This document shows positions 17,686 to 26,400 of a DNA stretch of 64,000 nt, piece after piece (positions within the stretch are counted from its first letter, which is position 1; the number at the start of each line of letters is the position of its first letter). Position numbers and translations under genes: made by a program. Origin of the DNA: FEN-1219 sp964503125 (GTDB taxonomy: Bacteria; Pseudomonadota; Gammaproteobacteria; Steroidobacterales; Rariloculaceae). Under the pieces are notes generated by a model, which ran no database searches, was not told the DNA's origin, and was given only the letters and a program-made list of their open reading frames with translations. The DNA is taken from the NCBI GenBank assembly GCA_964503125.1, contig CAZCZE010000068.1, positions 1-64,000 of the forward strand, in the 5' to 3' direction.

Positions 17686-20655
17686 TTGCTGAGCCCGGCC
17701 GAGCAGCTCGGTCTCGCCGGTGCAGCGCTCGACGCGCGCGTGCGGCAGGCCGTCAACCACATTCCCGATTCGACGCTCGTCCACGTGGCGCGCCGGCTCG
17801 CCGAGGACGCGCGCGCCAACGACGTCGTCTACGTCCACGAGGGCGCCGTCGAGACCGTGCGCGTCATGTTGCGGCCGCTGCTCGTCATGCCCGAGCAGCT
17901 CGGCTATTTGCACCACGTCTGCGCGCGCATCATGAACGCGCTCGCGCGATTCCCCGATCTCTACGCGCGCGACGCCGAGATCCGCGCGGCGCTGCCGCTC
18001 GCCGACGACGAGCGTGCTTGGTTCGACGAGGTGTGGCCCACCGTGGCGCACGCCGAGAACCCGCTCTACGGTCGCCTCGACGCCGTTTGCGATTTCACGA
18101 GCGCGCGCTGGCAGGACTCGCTGCGCTTCATGGAGCCCAACCTCTCGGGCGTCGGCGGCATTCATTTGGGCCCGCTCGCAGAGACGCTCGTGATTCGCGA
18201 CGTCGTGCCGACGCTCAAGGTCTACGACCCGACGCTCGTCATCGAGGCGCCGCGCGACCAGCGCGAGCTGTTCCTGCAAGTGCTGCTCGACCACGCGCGC
18301 ACGCTCGGCCGGCGCGGCTCGAATTTCTGCCTCGTCGAGCCCAAGTACGTCGCCGACGGCCCCGACGAGCAGTCGCACCTCGTCGAGTATTTCCGCGCGC
18401 GCCGCGGCATCGTGCTCACGCACGCCGACCCGACCGAGCTCAAGCTCGTCGGCGACGAGGTGTTCTTCGAAGACACGCGCATCGACGTGGCCTACCGCGA
18501 CTACGAGATCCGCGACCTGCTCGCGCTCGAGAAGGAGACGGGATCCAGGCTCGACGGCATTCGGGCGTTGTTCCGCCAGAACCGCATGGTGTCGGCGATC
18601 GGCGGCGATCTCGACCACAAGAGCTGCTGGGAGATACTTACGAGCGAGGAGCTCGCGTCGCGCTACTTCAGCATCGCCGAGCGGCAACTTTTTCGCCGCC
18701 ACATCCTCTGGACGCGCATCGTCAGCGACCGGCGCACGGAGACGCCCGACGGTCCGATGGACCTGCCCGAGTACGTCCGCGAGTACCGCGAGGAGCTCGT
18801 CTTGAAGCCCAACCGCGGCTACGGCGGCGCCGGCGTGCACCTCGGTGCCGCGCTCTCGCAAGGCGAGTGGGAGGCTCTGCTCGCAGGAGCGCTCGCGGCG
18901 CAGCGCGATCCGCACGCGCAGTGGGTCGTGCAAGCCGCGACGACGCTGCCCGTGCACCTGTTTCCCGTGCTCGACGAGCAGGGCCGCACGCACGAGGAGC
19001 CGTTCTACGCCGTCATGGGGTTCGCGCCCACGGACCACGGGCTCGGCATCATCGCCCGGGTGTCGCAGAAACAAGTCGTCAACGTCGCGCAACGCGGCGG
19101 CCTCGCCGCGGTGCTCGTGGGCTATCGGCCCGCGGACCTCAAGAGCTCGACGCGCACGCCCGTTCAGAGCGACCGCGCCTGGCACGAGCTGCGCGCGCTC
19201 GTCCGCAGGCTCCGCGACCTCGACGCCGTGACTCACCTGCTCGAGTGGGACGAGGAAACGTATCGTCCGGGCGACGCGGCGGAAGCGCGAGCCTCGCAGC
19301 TCGCTGCCCTCGAGGGGCTGCGGCACGAGCTATTGGTCGGCGATCGCCTCGGCGACCTGCTCGGCGTGTGCCGCGAGCAGCCGGAGCTCACGACGCGTCA
19401 ACGCGTCGAGCTCGAGCGGCTCGAGCGGCGGCGGCGCGCGGCCGTCGCGCTGCCGCAGAGCTTGGCCGCGGCGTTCGCCGAAACGCGCTCGCTGTGCCTC
19501 GCGGCTTGGGAGGAGGCGCGGCGCCGCGACGATTTCGGCCCGTTCTCGGCGCCGTTCGCGCAGCTGCTCAAGCTCATGCGCGAGCGGGCGCAGGCGCTGA
19601 AGCTTTCGGACGATCTCTACGACGCGCTGCTCGACGACCACGAGCCTGGCATGCGGCGCGCGCGTCTCGAGCCGTTGCTGCGGCTCTTGGGTACGCGGCT
19701 GCGCACGCTCGTGCCGGAGCTCGCCGAGCGCACGCGCCGTTACCGGGACCTGTTGCCGCGCGGCACCTACAGCGAGCCACGCCAGTGGCAGTTCTGCGCC
19801 GCGTTGCTCGGCGACATGGGTTTCGATTTCGCGCGCGGCCGGCTCGACCGTTCGACGCATCCGTTCACGATCATGGCCGGCGATGACGACGTGCGGCTCA
19901 CGATCCGCGCGAGCCCCGACGATCCGCTGCGCGCCGTGTTTGCGACGCTGCACGAGGGCGGGCACGCGCTGTTCGATCAGGGCGTGCCGCGCGAGCTGCA
20001 CGGCACGCTGCTCGCCGACACGTCGAGCATGGGCATGCACGAAGCGCAGGCGCGGCTCTGGGAGAATCACGTCGGGCGCAGCGGCGCGTTCTGGCGCCAC
20101 TACTTCGCGGCGTTTCAGGCGGCGTTCCCGCAGTTGCTGGGCGGCATCGACGCGCGGAGCTTCCACCGCACGATCAACGTGGTCGCGCCCGGCCTGAACC
20201 GCGTGGCCGCCGACGAGGCCACCTACAACCTGCACGTGCTCGTCCGCTACGAGCTCGAGATCGCGTTGCTCGGCGGCGATCTCGCAGTGCCCGAGCTGCC
20301 CGGCGCCTGGAACGAGCGCTATCGCCACTATCTCGGCGTCGCGGCCACCACGCCGCGCGACGGCTGCTTGCAGGACGTGCACTGGGCGCTCGGCGAGTTC
20401 GGCTATTTCCCGACTTATGCGCTCGGCAACCTCTACGCCGCGCAGCTCGTCGACGCCTACGGGCGCGAGCGCGATCTCGACGCCGAGCTCGGGCGCGGCG
20501 ATCTCGGCTCGTTGCGTTCGTGGCTCGCGGAGCACATCTACGCGCTCGGCGCGGAGCTGCCGGCCGAGACGCTCATTGCGCGAGTCGCGGGCCGCGGGCT
20601 CGACGTCGAGCCGTTCTTCGCGCGCCTCGAGCGGCGCGTCGCCGAGCTCGAATAG
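17686..20655 (+). CDS. Fusion: circularly permuted ATP-grasp-like domain plus M32 (Taq-type) carboxypeptidase
   Basis: A 989-residue protein. Residues about 1-490 resemble circularly permuted ATP-grasp ligases: a YRDYEIRDLL region, an HKSCWEILTSEE block and the nucleotide-site ELVLKPNRGYGGAGVHLG. Residues from about 493 are a complete M32 carboxypeptidase: LLEWDEETYRPGDAAEARASQ at the start, LHEGGHALFDQG near residue 755 with the zinc HExxH, and downstream MHEAQARLWENHVGRS and TYNLHVLVRYELE, which supply the third ligand. M32 enzymes normally stand alone at about 500 residues. The likely start is TTG 17686; no ATG is available in frame before the ATP-grasp region. A ligase joined to a peptidase suggests making and trimming one peptide-like product, which is inference. 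Confidence 0.8.
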   Translation: MLSPAEQLGLAGAALDARVRQAVNHIPDSTLVHVARRLAEDARANDVVYVHEGAVETVRVMLRPLLVMPEQLGYLHHVCARIMNALARFPDLYARDAEIRAALPLADDERAWFDEVWPTVAHAENPLYGRLDAVCDFTSARWQDSLRFMEPNLSGVGGIHLGPLAETLVIRDVVPTLKVYDPTLVIEAPRDQRELFLQVLLDHARTLGRRGSNFCLVEPKYVADGPDEQSHLVEYFRARRGIVLTHADPTELKLVGDEVFFEDTRIDVAYRDYEIRDLLALEKETGSRLDGIRALFRQNRMVSAIGGDLDHKSCWEILTSEELASRYFSIAERQLFRRHILWTRIVSDRRTETPDGPMDLPEYVREYREELVLKPNRGYGGAGVHLGAALSQGEWEALLAGALAAQRDPHAQWVVQAATTLPVHLFPVLDEQGRTHEEPFYAVMGFAPTDHGLGIIARVSQKQVVNVAQRGGLAAVLVGYRPADLKSSTRTPVQSDRAWHELRALVRRLRDLDAVTHLLEWDEETYRPGDAAEARASQLAALEGLRHELLVGDRLGDLLGVCREQPELTTRQRVELERLERRRRAAVALPQSLAAAFAETRSLCLAAWEEARRRDDFGPFSAPFAQLLKLMRERAQALKLSDDLYDALLDDHEPGMRRARLEPLLRLLGTRLRTLVPELAERTRRYRDLLPRGTYSEPRQWQFCAALLGDMGFDFARGRLDRSTHPFTIMAGDDDVRLTIRASPDDPLRAVFATLHEGGHALFDQGVPRELHGTLLADTSSMGMHEAQARLWENHVGRSGAFWRHYFAAFQAAFPQLLGGIDARSFHRTINVVAPGLNRVAADEATYNLHVLVRYELEIALLGGDLAVPELPGAWNERYRHYLGVAATTPRDGCLQDVHWALGEFGYFPTYALGNLYAAQLVDAYGRERDLDAELGRGDLGSLRSWLAEHIYALGAELPAETLIARVAGRGLDVEPFFARLERRVAELE

Positions 20656-20668
20656 CTCATCGTAAGCG

Positions 20669-21901
20669 TCAATCGAGCACGTGCGAGAGCAGGCCGTCGG
20701 CGAGCTTCGGCTCGAACCAGGTCGATTTCGGCGGCATGAGCTTGCCGGCATCGGCCACGGCCATGAGCTCAACCATGCGCGTCGGGTGGAGTGCGAACGC
20801 GACTGCGGCACGGCCCGAGGCCACGCGCTGCTCGAGCTCGCCTAGGCCGCGAACGCCACCGACGAAGTCGATGCGGGGATCCGTGCGCGGGTCGCCCACG
20901 TTCAAGAGCGGACCGAGCAGATATTCTTGGAGCAGACTCACGTCGAGGCTCGCGACGGGATCGGCGCGCGGCACGAGCGCTTCGTGGATCGCGAGCTCAT
21001 ACCAGCACCCCGCGACGTACATGCCGAACGTCTCGGGCCGCGCCGGCGCCACACGGCCCGGGCGCTCGTTCACCGTGAACGATTCGCGGATACGCGCGAG
21101 CAAGGCCTCGGGCGTGAGCCCGTCGAGATCGCGCACGACGCGGTTGTAGTCGAGGATGCGCAGCTCGTCGTGCGGGAACGCCACGGCGAGGAAGAACTCG
21201 TGGCTCGCGTCGGGCGCGCCGCGCCGCTGCGCGGCGACGCGCGCCGCGGCCCCCGAGCGGTGGTGGCCGTCGGCAATGTAGAGCGCGCGCCGCGCGTTCA
21301 GTGCTGCGCCGAGCTCGGCGACCTTGGCCGGCGCCGCGATGCGCCATACGGTGTGCTGCACGTCATTCGGGCCCGCGACCGAGAACAGGGGCGCTTCGCG
21401 CACCGCGGCGGCGAGCAGCGTGCCGATCGCGGCGTCGGCGCGATAGGCGAGTAACACGGGACCCGTCTGGGCGTTGAGCGTCGCAATGTTGCGCACGCGA
21501 TCGTTCTCCTTGTCGGGCCGCGTGAGCTCGTGGCGGCGAATGCGGTGCTCCTCGTAGGCGCGCACCGAGGCCGCGAACGCGACGCCGGTCTGAGTCCGCC
21601 CGTCCATGACCATTCGGTACACGTAGAACGACGGCGCGGCCTCGCGCACGAGCACGCCGTCGGCGACGAGGCGCGCCAGGCTGCGCGCGCCCTGCGCATA
21701 GGCTTCGTCCGAGTACGGCGAGCTGCCTGCGGCCAAATCGATCTCGGGGCGCGAGATGTGCAGGAAGCTCGACGGCCGGCCCGCGGCGAGCGCGCGCGCC
21801 TCGGCAGGGCTCACGACGTCGTAGGGCGGCGCGATGACGGCAGCGGCGTGCTCCGCTGTCGGCCGCAGCGCGGCGAACGGACGAGCGACCGGCGCGGCCA
21901 C
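20669..21901 (-). CDS. DUF1015 family protein
   Basis: A 410-residue protein matching DUF1015 throughout. It begins ARPFAALRPTAEHAAAVIAPPYDVVSPAEA, carries YIADGHHRSGAA and HNELTRPDKENDR-like blocks (here RRHELTRPDKENDR), and ends with the TWFEPKLADGL motif. The family has a kinase-like or nucleotide-related fold prediction, but its activity is not something I can state. The GTG start at 21901 lies six bases after the stop of the exported methyltransferase-like gene, which supports co-transcription. Its stop is 13 bases from the end of the convergent fusion gene. Confidence 0.82.
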   Translation of the reverse strand: MAAPVARPFAALRPTAEHAAAVIAPPYDVVSPAEARALAAGRPSSFLHISRPEIDLAAGSSPYSDEAYAQGARSLARLVADGVLVREAAPSFYVYRMVMDGRTQTGVAFAASVRAYEEHRIRRHELTRPDKENDRVRNIATLNAQTGPVLLAYRADAAIGTLLAAAVREAPLFSVAGPNDVQHTVWRIAAPAKVAELGAALNARRALYIADGHHRSGAAARVAAQRRGAPDASHEFFLAVAFPHDELRILDYNRVVRDLDGLTPEALLARIRESFTVNERPGRVAPARPETFGMYVAGCWYELAIHEALVPRADPVASLDVSLLQEYLLGPLLNVGDPRTDPRIDFVGGVRGLGELEQRVASGRAAVAFALHPTRMVELMAVADAGKLMPPKSTWFEPKLADGLLSHVLD

Positions 21902-21907
21902 GACGAG

Positions 21908-22672
21908 CTAGCGCGCGGGCTTGCGGAACGCGAGCACGGCCTGGTCGGTCCGGCCGCGCAGGCCTTCGGCGCGCATGTTCTGCTTGCGGTCGTCGGCGGG
22001 GTTCGCCAAGAGGTTGCTGTCGGCGGCGAGCTCGAAACCCGCCGCGAGCACCTCGCTGCGGATCGCCGCGGGGTCGATGCGGTGCAACGTCGAGGCGTCG
22101 CGCCAGCCCGAGCCGGCCTCGGCGTTGTGGTCGATCACGAGATAGATCCCGCCGGGCTTCAAGGCGGCGAGGATGCGCCGGTTCATGTCGGCCGTGTCGA
22201 CATTGTCGCGCGTGAGGTCGTGATAGAACTGGACCATGAGCACGGCGTCGACGTTCTGCGGCAGCTCCATCTGGTTGTAGTGGGCTTGGGTGTAGGTCGC
22301 GTTGGCGTGCGCGGTGTCGAAGGCACGCGCCGCCTCGCCGCCGAAACGATCGGTCCAGGGCATGTCGACCATATGGACCTCACCCGACGGGCCGACGGCC
22401 TCGACGAGCATGTTCGTCCAGTAGTGACCGAACGCCGCGAGCTCGACGACGCGCTCGCCTTCACCGACGTCCAAGAGCATGAGCGTCTCGGCGGGCTTAC
22501 GGTCGGCGTCGCGGGCGCGTTGATCCGCGGGGCGGGCAGCCGATTCGACGGCGCGCTTGATGTTGGCAGGCGCGCTGGCGGGCACGCCAAAGGCCGCGGC
22601 TTGAGCGTGGGCGTCGCCGAGCGTCGCCGTGGCGAGCGCAGCGGAAGCGAGCGACAGGATCAGTGAGCGCAT
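21908..22672 (-). CDS. Exported SAM-methyltransferase-like protein
   Basis: A 254-residue protein with a signal peptide (ending GDAHAQA) followed by a class I Rossmann methyltransferase-like domain. GERVVELAAFGHYWTNMLVEAVG occupies the position of motif I, EVHMVDMPW that of the acidic motif II, and LKPGGIYLVIDHNAEAGSG that of motif post-III. The motif I glycines are poorly conserved (ELAAFGHY rather than DxGxGxG), so SAM binding may be altered. SAM is not expected in the periplasm, so either the signal is not cleaved or the protein has another role. GTGGAGA before ATG 22672 supports this start over ATG 22684. It precedes DUF1015 and follows the cytochrome gene. Confidence 0.72.
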   Translation of the reverse strand: MRSLILSLASAALATATLGDAHAQAAAFGVPASAPANIKRAVESAARPADQRARDADRKPAETLMLLDVGEGERVVELAAFGHYWTNMLVEAVGPSGEVHMVDMPWTDRFGGEAARAFDTAHANATYTQAHYNQMELPQNVDAVLMVQFYHDLTRDNVDTADMNRRILAALKPGGIYLVIDHNAEAGSGWRDASTLHRIDPAAIRSEVLAAGFELAADSNLLANPADDRKQNMRAEGLRGRTDQAVLAFRKPAR

Positions 22673-22700
22673 GGGATTCTCCACTTGAGTTGAGGGTTGG

Positions 22701-23681
22701 TCACGGCCGCGGCTCCAGCGAGGCTAGGTACGCCGCGAGATGCAAAATGTCGTCGGCCGTGAGCGCGGCCACGACGGGCGCCATGAGCGGCGTCCACGCG
22801 CCGCGGCGCTCGCCTTCCTTCATGTCGGCGAGCTGGCGCGCGACGTAGCTCGGCGACCGGCCGCGCAGGCTCGGCACGAGCGCGAGGCCGTCGAGATCGT
22901 CGCCGTGACAGACGGCGCACGCCGTCGTCTTGCCGCCGCGCGCGAGCACCTCGCCGCGCGCGATCGAGCCGCGCGGCACGTACGCGACGAACCCCGAGCG
23001 CGGGTTGCGGAGCAACTCCGTGTGCTCGGCGTTGACGGGCGACTCGACGATGCGGCGCCCGAGCGGCTCCGTGCCCGCGTCCGGGCCTTCGAGCTTGAGG
23101 TGCATGCCGCCCAGGATGCGGGTCTTCGGCACCGTCTCCGTTTCGACGACCTCGATCCACGGTGTCCAGCGCATGGCGCTGAAATACTCCGCCGACTCGC
23201 GGATCTCGGCGTCGGTCATCGCGGCGGCGAATCCGGTCATGAGCGGCGTGTTGGGCTTGCGCGGCTCGGCGCTCGCGCGCAACCCGTTCTTGAAGTCGTA
23301 CATCTGCTGGACGAAGTACTCGGTCGGCAACCCGACGACGCTCGCGTTCTCGGGCCGGCCTTTGCCGTTCGGGTAATGGCACAGCGAGCACGCCCAGATG
23401 CCGGCCTCGGCGCGGCCCTTGGCCACGATGGGCGGCATGGCCGGGTGGTCGCCAGGAAACCAATCGGCGGGCCCCTGGCGGTTGCGGATCTCGTCGAGCG
23501 TGAATTCGTGCTCGCTGCCGGGCAGCGAATGACGCGTGCCGTCGTCGATGGGAGCGGGCGGGGCGGTCCCCGGCGTGAGCGCGTAGGCCCAGGCCAGCTC
23601 GTCGGCGAGGGATTGGGCCAGAGCCAGTGGCGATGCAGCGCCAACGAGCGCTGCCGCGAGCAACGACACGAACGACTTCAC
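22701..23681 (-). CDS. Exported di-haem cytochrome c
   Basis: A 326-residue protein with a signal peptide ending PLALAQ and two c-type haem sites: CSLCH at residues 98-102 and CAVCH near residue 254. Each is in a cytochrome c domain of class I type, and the C-terminal domain ends with the usual helix ADDILHLAAYLASLEP. Candidate axial methionines follow each site. It probably carries electrons in the periplasm. The GTG start at 23681 with GGGGGGAAG upstream gives an immediate signal peptide; an ATG at 23711 would overlap the preceding tetR gene and add a non-signal leader. Confidence 0.85.
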   Translation of the reverse strand: MKSFVSLLAAALVGAASPLALAQSLADELAWAYALTPGTAPPAPIDDGTRHSLPGSEHEFTLDEIRNRQGPADWFPGDHPAMPPIVAKGRAEAGIWACSLCHYPNGKGRPENASVVGLPTEYFVQQMYDFKNGLRASAEPRKPNTPLMTGFAAAMTDAEIRESAEYFSAMRWTPWIEVVETETVPKTRILGGMHLKLEGPDAGTEPLGRRIVESPVNAEHTELLRNPRSGFVAYVPRGSIARGEVLARGGKTTACAVCHGDDLDGLALVPSLRGRSPSYVARQLADMKEGERRGAWTPLMAPVVAALTADDILHLAAYLASLEPRP

Positions 23682-23707
23682 CGGAGCTTCCCCCCGCGCC
23701 GCGCTGA

Positions 23708-24418
23708 TCAACGCTCCCCGTCGACCGGGCTCTTGCCGTCGCGGCCGGCGCCTTTCCGCCGCTGCTTGCGGCCGCGTGCGGGTCTCGCCGCGACGAGGTC
23801 ATCGTAGCCCGAGACGAGCCGAAACGCCCGCACGAGATTCTCGATGAATAGCGTTTGGTCCAGGAGGAACGGGCCGGGCCGGTTGAGGATGGTGTTGTTG
23901 ATCAGGCCGAACGCGAGCTGCACGGCGAAGCGCACGTTGGCATCCTCTGCTCGTGTCAACGCGCGTTGCGCATGCGTTGCGATGCGGCCGATGATGGTAT
24001 CGGCGAACTCGTGGCTGAGCTTGCGGATCGGCACCCAGAACTCGGGATCGCGGATGCTGCGAATCAGCGCCGCGCGCCAGAACCGGCGCCGGCCCCAGTA
24101 GTAACGGACCGTCTCATCGAGCAGCTCGTGGATCAGCTCGGCGTCGCCGAGCGTCACGAATTGCTCGCGCCGCATTTTTCTGCGGTTCTCGAGGTGCCGC
24201 ACGACCATGGCGTCGAAGAGCTCGTCCTTGCTGCGGAACCGCGCGTAGAACGCACCCACGGAGTAGCCGGCCTTCTGCGCCAGCTCGGCGATCGAGATCT
24301 CGTCGAACTCCTTGTCTTCGAGGAGCCCGAACGCCGTCTCGATGAGGGCGTCGTAAGTGACCTGACTGCGTTTTTGGCGGATCCGGCGCTCGGGCGCAAT
24401 GTAGGTCACGGAGCTCAT
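23708..24418 (-). CDS. TetR family transcriptional regulator
   Basis: A 236-residue protein. Residues about 15-65 form the TetR DNA-binding domain: RSQVTYDALIETAFGLLEDK, then the helix-turn-helix ISIAELAQKAGYSVGAFYARFRSKDELFDA. The C-terminal ligand domain is divergent and ends in a very basic tail (KQRRKGAGRDGK). It is the first of four genes on this strand (tetR, cytochrome c, methyltransferase-like, DUF1015) with short gaps, so it may control them. No clear operator was found in the 43 bases before it. Confidence 0.87.
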   Translation of the reverse strand: MSSVTYIAPERRIRQKRSQVTYDALIETAFGLLEDKEFDEISIAELAQKAGYSVGAFYARFRSKDELFDAMVVRHLENRRKMRREQFVTLGDAELIHELLDETVRYYWGRRRFWRAALIRSIRDPEFWVPIRKLSHEFADTIIGRIATHAQRALTRAEDANVRFAVQLAFGLINNTILNRPGPFLLDQTLFIENLVRAFRLVSGYDDLVAARPARGRKQRRKGAGRDGKSPVDGER

Positions 24419-24461
24419 GCGTCTTTTTTACACGAGACGAGCGCCGGCGGCCATCGCCGAG

Positions 24462-25346
24462 TTACTTGGGGAACGTCGCACGCAGCGCCGCAATGCGCTC
24501 GTCGAGCGGGGGGTGCGTCATGAACAACCGCTTGATCCCGGCGCCGACGCCGCCGCTGATGCCGAACGCCGCGAGCTGCTGGGTCGGCAGCGGCTCGCCG
24601 TGGGCCGCTTTGAGCCGCTCGAGGGCGCCGATCATGTTGCGCGCGCCGGCGAGCTCCGCGCCGCCGCGGTCGGCCCGGAACTCGCGCTGCCGCGAGAACC
24701 AGAACACGATGATGCTCGCGAGGATACCGAGCACGAGCTCGGTGACGATGACGATGAGAAAGTAGGCGGGCCCGCGGCCTCCCTCGGTCCGGAACACCGC
24801 TCGGTCGACGATGCCGCCGATCACACGCGCCAAGAAGATCACGAAGGTGTTGACGACGCCCTGGATCAGCGCCAGCGTCACCATGTCGCCGTTGGCGACG
24901 TGGCTGACCTCGTGAGCGAGGACCGCCTGCACTTCTTCCTGGCGCATCGATCGCAAGAGCCCCGTGCTCACGGCGACGAGCGCATTGTTGCGGCTCATGC
25001 CCGTGGCGAACGCGTTCGGCGCCGGCGAATCGAACACGCCGACTTCGGGCATGCCGATACCTACGGCGTCGGCTTGCCGGCGCACGGTCTCGACGAGCCA
25101 GCTTTCGGCGGCGCTCCGGGGCAGGGCGATGACCTGCACGCCCATCGCGCGTTTGGCCATCCACTTCGAGATCGCGAGCGACAAGAACGAGCCGCCGAAG
25201 CCGAACAGCGCCGCGAACACGAGCAGGCCGCCGAGATTGCCGCCGCTGGCCACGAGCCATTGATCGACACCGAGCAGCCTGGCCGCGACGGACAGGACGA
25301 GGACGATGGCGAGGTTGGTGCCGAGGAACAGAACGATGCGTTTCAT
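24462..25346 (-). CDS. htpX: Membrane protease HtpX
   Basis: A 294-residue M48 zinc metalloprotease of the inner membrane, involved in quality control of membrane proteins. The start MKRIVLFLGTNLAIVL, two N-terminal membrane helices, the zinc motif HEVSH at residues 145-149, the second pair of hydrophobic segments, and REFRADRGGAELAGA with the third zinc ligand are all at the usual places for this 290-residue family. A short palindrome lies 21 bases upstream of the start. In many proteobacteria htpX responds to envelope stress through CpxR; no CpxR box was confirmed here. It is divergent from a LysR gene. Confidence 0.93.
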   Translation of the reverse strand: MKRIVLFLGTNLAIVLVLSVAARLLGVDQWLVASGGNLGGLLVFAALFGFGGSFLSLAISKWMAKRAMGVQVIALPRSAAESWLVETVRRQADAVGIGMPEVGVFDSPAPNAFATGMSRNNALVAVSTGLLRSMRQEEVQAVLAHEVSHVANGDMVTLALIQGVVNTFVIFLARVIGGIVDRAVFRTEGGRGPAYFLIVIVTELVLGILASIIVFWFSRQREFRADRGGAELAGARNMIGALERLKAAHGEPLPTQQLAAFGISGGVGAGIKRLFMTHPPLDERIAALRATFPK

Positions 25347-25366
25347 TGACTAGCTCCTGCGAAAGG

Positions 25367-25380
25367 TCGGGAAGTCCCGA
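25367..25380. promoter_or_regulatory. Inverted repeat upstream of htpX
   Basis: TCGGGAAGTCCCGA is a 6-bp perfect inverted repeat with a two-base centre, located 21 bases before the htpX start in the htpX/LysR divergent region. It could be an operator for a dimeric regulator such as the neighbouring LysR protein, although it lacks the T-N11-A pattern, or a hairpin in the htpX leader. Confidence 0.3.
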
Positions 25381-25464
25381 TGTCACTTGGACGCCCAACA
25401 TAGGGTGGAGTAAGAGCAAAAAAAAGCAGAAAATAGGGGCTGATCCGTCAGGATTTTTCTGAAG

Positions 25465-26394
25465 ATGAGATCGCAGGCCCTCAACCTCAAACACCTGCGC
25501 TACTTCGCCGAGGTGGCGCGCCGCGGCTCGGTGACGGCCGCCGCGCGGGCGCTGTTCGTCGCCCCCCAAACGGTCAGCGCGCAAGTCCAGGAGCTCTCGG
25601 ACTCCGTCGGCCAACCGCTGCTCGAGCGCGCCGGCCGGCGGCTCGTATTGACCTCCGCCGGGCAGACCGCGCTCGACTACGCCAACGCGATCTTTGCCTT
25701 GGGCGACGAGCTCGGCGCGGTGCTGCGCGACGGCACCCGCCCGAAGACGATGCGCTTGGCTATAGGAGTCACGGACAGCGTGCCGAAGCTGCTGACCGTG
25801 GCCTTGCTCCAGCCGGTCCTAGACCGGCACCGCAAGGAGCTCGAGTTGTTCTGCCGCGAGGGCGTGTACGGCGAGCTGCTCGGGCGCTTGGCGGCCGGCG
25901 AGATCGATGCGGTGCTCGCCGACACGGCAGTGCCGTCGAACCTGGCCCGGTCGCTGCAAGCGTTCGTGCTCGCGGACTCGGGGCTGTCGTTCCTCGCGGC
26001 GCCGACGCTCGTGAAGGAGCTGCAAGACGAGTTTCCGCGCAGCCTGGATGGCGCGCCGTTCCTCGCGGGCTCGCCGCCGTCGTCGCTGCTCGGTCAAGCG
26101 CTCGCCGCCTGGTTCGCGCGGCACGACGTGCGTCCGCACGTCGTGGGCCGCGTCGAGGACAGCGCGCTGCTCGTGGGCTTCGCGCAGCGCGGGCTCGGCG
26201 TCGTGGCCGTGCCCACGTCGATCGAGGGCGACGTCATGGAGCGCTACAGGCTCGAGTTCGTGGGCCGGACCGACGAGCTGCGTCAGTCCGTGTTCTTGAT
26301 TCGGGCGCGCGGCCGCCGCCCGAACCCGCTCGTCGCGGAGCTCGAAACGCGCACGCTCGAGCCGCGGCCCACGGCCGCGGCGGCACGTCCTTGA
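25465..26394 (+). CDS. LysR family transcriptional regulator
   Basis: A 309-residue LysR-type regulator. The winged helix-turn-helix is at residues about 5-65: LNLKHLRYFAEVARRGSVTAAARALFVAPQTVSAQVQELSDSVGQPLLERAGRRLVLT. The remaining part is the periplasmic-binding-protein-like effector domain. The overall arrangement resembles NhaR/cation-type LysR proteins, which are typically near membrane-stress genes; that is a weak analogy. It is divergent from htpX and so may regulate it. Its stop is six bases from the end of the convergent propeller-protein gene. Confidence 0.88.
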   Translation: MRSQALNLKHLRYFAEVARRGSVTAAARALFVAPQTVSAQVQELSDSVGQPLLERAGRRLVLTSAGQTALDYANAIFALGDELGAVLRDGTRPKTMRLAIGVTDSVPKLLTVALLQPVLDRHRKELELFCREGVYGELLGRLAAGEIDAVLADTAVPSNLARSLQAFVLADSGLSFLAAPTLVKELQDEFPRSLDGAPFLAGSPPSSLLGQALAAWFARHDVRPHVVGRVEDSALLVGFAQRGLGVVAVPTSIEGDVMERYRLEFVGRTDELRQSVFLIRARGRRPNPLVAELETRTLEPRPTAAAARP

Positions 26395-26400
26395 GCGGCG

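Noticed and set aside
17560..19326. Long minus-strand open frame opposite the ATP-grasp/M32 gene
   Set aside because: No domain-like sequence; the frame is open because the plus-strand gene has very high third-position GC.
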